A stretch of DNA of 64,000 bases from NCBI GenBank assembly GCA_937959115.1, contig CALGAW010000037.1:1-64000 (forward strand). The letters are read 5' to 3'. The DNA comes from an uncultured Saprospiraceae bacterium. GTDB taxonomy: Bacteria > Bacteroidota > Bacteroidia > Chitinophagales > Saprospiraceae. Made by a program: the position numbers and the translations under genes. Below the pieces are notes generated by a model, which saw only the letters and a list, made by a program, of their open reading frames with translations, was not told where the DNA came from and searched no databases. How positions within the stretch are numbered: the first letter of the stretch is position 1; each line of letters begins with the position of its first letter. Shown piece by piece: positions 61,175-64,000 of the stretch.

Positions 61175-62071
61175 ATGAAAATAATAATAATAATCAAAAG
61201 CCTCCTGCTTTTAATTTTATTAAATACACAGACTTTTGCCCAGACATTCGTTAATGGTGATTTGGAAGGTAACTTTGCTTCCATTAATGCAATACCTTCT
61301 GGGTGGCAATCTGTTGCATTCACTGATCCTATTTGTGAAGCGCTTAACAGTAGTTTTGCGACTCCAGACCTTACTGGCTTAACTGGACCTGACAGCTTTC
61401 ATGGCATCCATGGTAATCCACATTCAGGAAAATCCTTTGTCAGTGGTGCCTACTCAAATACGCATCATGAAGGTCTTCAGCAACAGGTATCTGGTCTCAC
61501 CGTAGGTACTTCTTATACGATCTCGTTTTATCAGACAAATGTAAAACAGTCCAATGCTCCTCTTCTTGATACGTCTGGTTCATGGGCAGTTTATCTGGAC
61601 ACCTATTTAATTGGAATGACTGAACCTAGTATCAGTCAGCTTCCTGCCTCAAGCAACGCTTTAGTTTGGGACCAAAGATTTGTTTACTTTACTGCGACTT
61701 CAAATACCCACTTATTTAAATTTATGCCAGCAGACGATGATTCTATTAGAAGCCCTCAGGGGCTGGATGGAGCATTGAGGATGGGAATTGACTTAATAGA
61801 ATTAAATTTTACGACTAATATTCCATCACAAACCGCTTCTGTAAAGTCAGTTTACCCAAATCCAACTAGCGGCAGAACATTCATCGAATTGGGTAAATTT
61901 TATGATGAGCTTGATGTACAAATCTTTAATGCACTAGGGCAAAAAGTAGTGCATAACTCTTATTCAGCTACTGAATATCTAGATTTATTTATTGAGGGTT
62001 CTAGCGGTGTTTATTTTGTCTATATCTTGGCTGATGATGAATATTCCACTTTGAAAATAATCAAGGAGTAA
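61175..62071 (+). CDS. Secreted T9SS type A sorting-domain protein
   Basis: 298 residues with signal peptide (I-I-I-I-I-K-S-L-L-L-L-I-L-L-N-T-Q-T-F-A-Q). Residues ~25-205 form a jelly-roll-like domain (F-V-N-G-D-L-E-G, I-P-S-G-W-Q-S-V, H-S-G-K-S-F-V-S-G-A-Y) of the sort that binds carbohydrates in Bacteroidota surface proteins. The last ~80 residues (S-V-Y-P-N-P-T-S-G-R-T, S-G-V-Y-F-V-Y-I) are the T9SS tail. Another T9SS protein follows 132 bp downstream. Ligand unknown. Confidence 0.82.
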   Translation: MKIIIIIKSLLLLILLNTQTFAQTFVNGDLEGNFASINAIPSGWQSVAFTDPICEALNSSFATPDLTGLTGPDSFHGIHGNPHSGKSFVSGAYSNTHHEGLQQQVSGLTVGTSYTISFYQTNVKQSNAPLLDTSGSWAVYLDTYLIGMTEPSISQLPASSNALVWDQRFVYFTATSNTHLFKFMPADDDSIRSPQGLDGALRMGIDLIELNFTTNIPSQTASVKSVYPNPTSGRTFIELGKFYDELDVQIFNALGQKVVHNSYSATEYLDLFIEGSSGVYFVYILADDEYSTLKIIKE

Positions 62072-62203
62072 AACATTTACTTAATCAGCGATGTAAGATT
62101 CTAGAATCTGATGTAGTTGAAAAATTCCACAAGTCAAACATTCAAATTGATTTTTTATATATTTGCTAATCAAACAAACAATTTTAATCACTTCAAAAAA
62201 ATA

Positions 62204-63208
62204 ATGATGAAACATTTTACATTAACTACTTTATTTCTTTTTTTAACGACCATCTTACTTACTGCACAACCAGTAATTACATCAGGCGAGGGGAATCCTG
62301 TGATTGGTGATATGTACCAGGTTGCTACCTCTTCAATAAGCATGGGGTCGCAAGGTGCCGCAGGTCCAAATGTTGTATGGGATTTTTCGACAATCCAAGA
62401 GGTTTCAGTCAGCACCATTGATTTTGTTGACCCAGCTACTACAGGATTTGGTGGGCAGTTTCCAGATGCAAATGTAGCGATAGCTTCAGGAACCTCCTTT
62501 GATATGTTGAAAACAGACAATAATGCTATGAGTCGGACTGGGGTCGTAAACCAAGGATTTCCAATTCCTTACTCTGACATCCAAAATCAGTTGTTTTGGC
62601 CAATGTCTTTCGGTGCTACCAATACGGATAACTTTGCCGCAACTTGGGTCAATTCTGGACTCACATTCAATCGATCTGGAACAATTACGAGTGAAGTAGA
62701 TGCTTATGGAGACCTAATGCTTCCTTGGGGAACCGTTGAAGATGTTCTACGTGTAAAAGTAGAAGAAGACTATCAAGACACATATACAGGTGGGGGTTTA
62801 ATTGAGTATGAATCTGAAATTTATTTTTGGTACAAGGAAGGCATTCATTATCCAGTCATGACCTTGTCCGTCTTATATGTCAGTGGTTCTCCAACCACGT
62901 TCAGCGGCTTTATGAAGGGCGCAAGTGTAAGTGTTCATGCTGCACCATCTGCTATTGAAGATGTTAAGGTTTTTCCGAATCCTACTTCTTCATTTACTAC
63001 CTTATCTATTGAGCTCAAAGAGAAGCAAGATGTGAATATCGCTGTTGTTGATTTGTTAGGAAGAGAAGTCCTTGTTGTAACTAATTCAACGCTTCAAGCA
63101 GGTGAACATGATTTTACGATTGATTTATCAACGATTGAAAAGGGCATTTATTTAGTCACGTCAGAAGTTGGCAGTAGTATCAATACGCAACGGTTAATTT
63201 TGAAATAA
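62204..63208 (+). CDS. Secreted T9SS type A sorting-domain protein
   Basis: 334 residues from ATG 62204 (or 62207), since the signal peptide K-H-F-T-L-T-T-L-F-L-F-L-T-T-I-L-L-T-A-Q starts there. A longer frame from TTG at 62117 adds an implausible 29-residue leader. Residues ~25-255 are a beta-rich domain of unknown family (V-W-D-F-S-T-I, F-W-P-M-S-F-G-A-T-N-T-D, Y-F/F-W-Y-K-E-G-I-H-Y-P-V). The T9SS tail begins with V-F-P-N-P-T-S-S-F-T near 265 and ends E-K-G-I-Y-L-V-T and R-L-I-L-K. Probably exposed on the surface. Confidence 0.8.
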   Translation: MMKHFTLTTLFLFLTTILLTAQPVITSGEGNPVIGDMYQVATSSISMGSQGAAGPNVVWDFSTIQEVSVSTIDFVDPATTGFGGQFPDANVAIASGTSFDMLKTDNNAMSRTGVVNQGFPIPYSDIQNQLFWPMSFGATNTDNFAATWVNSGLTFNRSGTITSEVDAYGDLMLPWGTVEDVLRVKVEEDYQDTYTGGGLIEYESEIYFWYKEGIHYPVMTLSVLYVSGSPTTFSGFMKGASVSVHAAPSAIEDVKVFPNPTSSFTTLSIELKEKQDVNIAVVDLLGREVLVVTNSTLQAGEHDFTIDLSTIEKGIYLVTSEVGSSINTQRLILK

Positions 63209-63243
63209 TAAATGAATTGTATTTTATAGAAATTTCAAGAAGC

Positions 63244-63271
63244 TGGATCATCAGCGAAAGTTGATGATCCA
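63244..63271. terminator. Hairpin after the T9SS protein gene
   Basis: TGGATCATCA (63244-63253) pairs perfectly with TGATGATCCA (63262-63271). No clean T-run follows directly, although the next 35 bases are T-rich, so terminator function is likely but not certain. Confidence 0.55.
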
Positions 63272-63356
63272 ACTCTTGCAATTATAGTTGCTTTATTCTT
63301 TTAGATGAAAATTATATCCTATTATGGATTGTATTGGATAAAACAACCAGCTAGAA

Positions 63357-64000
63357 ATGATCAGAAAAACAACCATACTGTTTACCGTTTTCTGCCTACT
63401 TATTTCTTACTGTTCAGCACAGACTAAATTCGATTTTGATGGACAAGCCTCCTGGCTACTTAACTACAGTCCACAGAACAATCCCTCACTCTTTACTGGC
63501 ATCCGATATCTGCCAAAGGCAACACTTGAAATACAGCAAGACAGCACACAGAAATTCGATTTCGAGTGCTCCCTTAATCTAAACCTTAGCTCCTTCGCAC
63601 AGCCCTTCGATTCGTTGACCGGCAATTTTGAATTGAGTCCCTACAGAATATGGACACGCTACTCTGCAAAGCAATTTGAAGTGAGAGTCGGCCTTCAGAA
63701 AATAGATTTCGGGTCCGCAACTTTACTGCGTCCACTTCAATGGTTCAACCAAATCGACCCGCGCGATCCACTTCAAATAACAAATGGAGTCTACGGTGTT
63801 CTTTCAAGGTATTATTTCCTCAACAATACAAACATTTGGGTATGGGGCCTCCTAGGAAACAAAAAGCCTAGAGGGTATGACTTTGTTGAATCAAATCAAT
63901 GGTCTCCTGAAGTGGGAACTCGGATTCAGTTACCAGTGCCAAAAGGGGAACTCGCTCTTTCTTATCATTTTCGAACTGCCGATACAAGAGCATTGCAATC
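63357..64000 (+). CDS. Outer-membrane-type protein, 5' part only
   Basis: The frame opens with ATG at 63357 and remains open to the window end (over 214 residues). Signal peptide I-R-K-T-T-I-L-F-T-V-F-C-L-L-I-S-Y-C-S-A-Q. The mature sequence is rich in alternating strands: F-D-F-D-G-Q-A-S-W-L-L-N-Y, W-T-R-Y-S-A-K-Q-F-E-V-R-V-G-L-Q-K-I-D-F-G-S-A, W-V-W-G-L-L-G-N. R-V-G-L-Q-K-I-D-F-G followed by L-R-P-L-x-W-F resembles porin-like proteins with a conserved R-x-G-x-Q-x-I-x-W-G. Complete length and family need the sequence beyond the window. Confidence 0.7.
   Translation, partial: MIRKTTILFTVFCLLISYCSAQTKFDFDGQASWLLNYSPQNNPSLFTGIRYLPKATLEIQQDSTQKFDFECSLNLNLSSFAQPFDSLTGNFELSPYRIWTRYSAKQFEVRVGLQKIDFGSATLLRPLQWFNQIDPRDPLQITNGVYGVLSRYYFLNNTNIWVWGLLGNKKPRGYDFVESNQWSPEVGTRIQLPVPKGELALSYHFRTADTRALQ

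Noticed and set aside
62117-62203. Longer N-terminus of the T9SS protein at 62204
   Set aside because: It would begin with TTG and place 29 polar residues before the signal peptide.

Overview
The window reads as one contiguous piece of a Bacteroidota chromosome, most like a Saprospiria/Chitinophagia-type gliding or surface-active bacterium. This is inferred from type IX secretion (T9SS) C-terminal tails, SprB repeats, DUF4270 and DUF4290 proteins, a MurA with Asp in place of the usual Cys, A-rich ribosome binding regions, and promoter-like TTTG-N18..20-TAnnTTTG pairs. The sequence is A+T-rich throughout and coding-dense outside a few accessory stretches.

Layout. 1-3.2 kb is accessory: the left end of a truncated IS110-family element (structured leader plus the first residues of the transposase), a DUF3291 protein, an AraC-type regulator and a frameshifted KilA-N gene. 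3.3-13.3 kb is a minus-strand island of modular secreted proteins: a 435-residue and a 1310-residue protein sharing a dockerin-like C-terminal module, two internally deleted relatives of the large gene flanking it, a 436-residue PKD-type protein and an 840-residue coiled-coil/outer-membrane protein. 13.4-21.2 kb holds tRNA-Gln and tRNA-Glu, an aminotransferase, lipoproteins, a long imperfect inverted repeat, another propeller protein, an acyl-CoA dehydrogenase and an acetyltransferase-like protein. 21.5-24.4 kb is a two-gene secreted-protein unit.

24.4-33.2 kb is the conserved core: a leftward panC / flippase-like / rfaE2 operon facing a rightward operon of a GT5-type partial glycogen synthase, a DUF4270 lipoprotein, glmS, a DUF4290 protein and murA. 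Together they cover pantothenate, heptose, amino-sugar and peptidoglycan precursors. 33-37 kb has a lysophospholipase-type SGNH hydrolase, a beta-barrel protein, a DEAD-box helicase and an acyltransferase. 37.8-46.7 kb carries two more giant secreted proteins (ThuA/DUF1080/fascin-like, and a double propeller with SprB repeats) with a variant of the dockerin-like C-terminal module, plus a stand-alone M23 peptidase and an old-yellow-enzyme oxidoreductase. 46.9-64 kb mixes housekeeping genes (AhpD-like protein, thioredoxin, era, phoH) with further secreted, T9SS-tailed and membrane proteins, and ends inside an outer-membrane-type gene.

The most distinctive content is a family of shuffled secreted proteins. 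Propeller, SdrD-B-like, cytochrome c, SprB, PKD, ThuA, DUF1080 and fascin-like modules are joined to one of two recurrent C-terminal modules not of the standard T9SS type. Beside them is direct evidence of recombination: two copies that keep only their two ends. All functional statements come from reading motifs; no database search was run.
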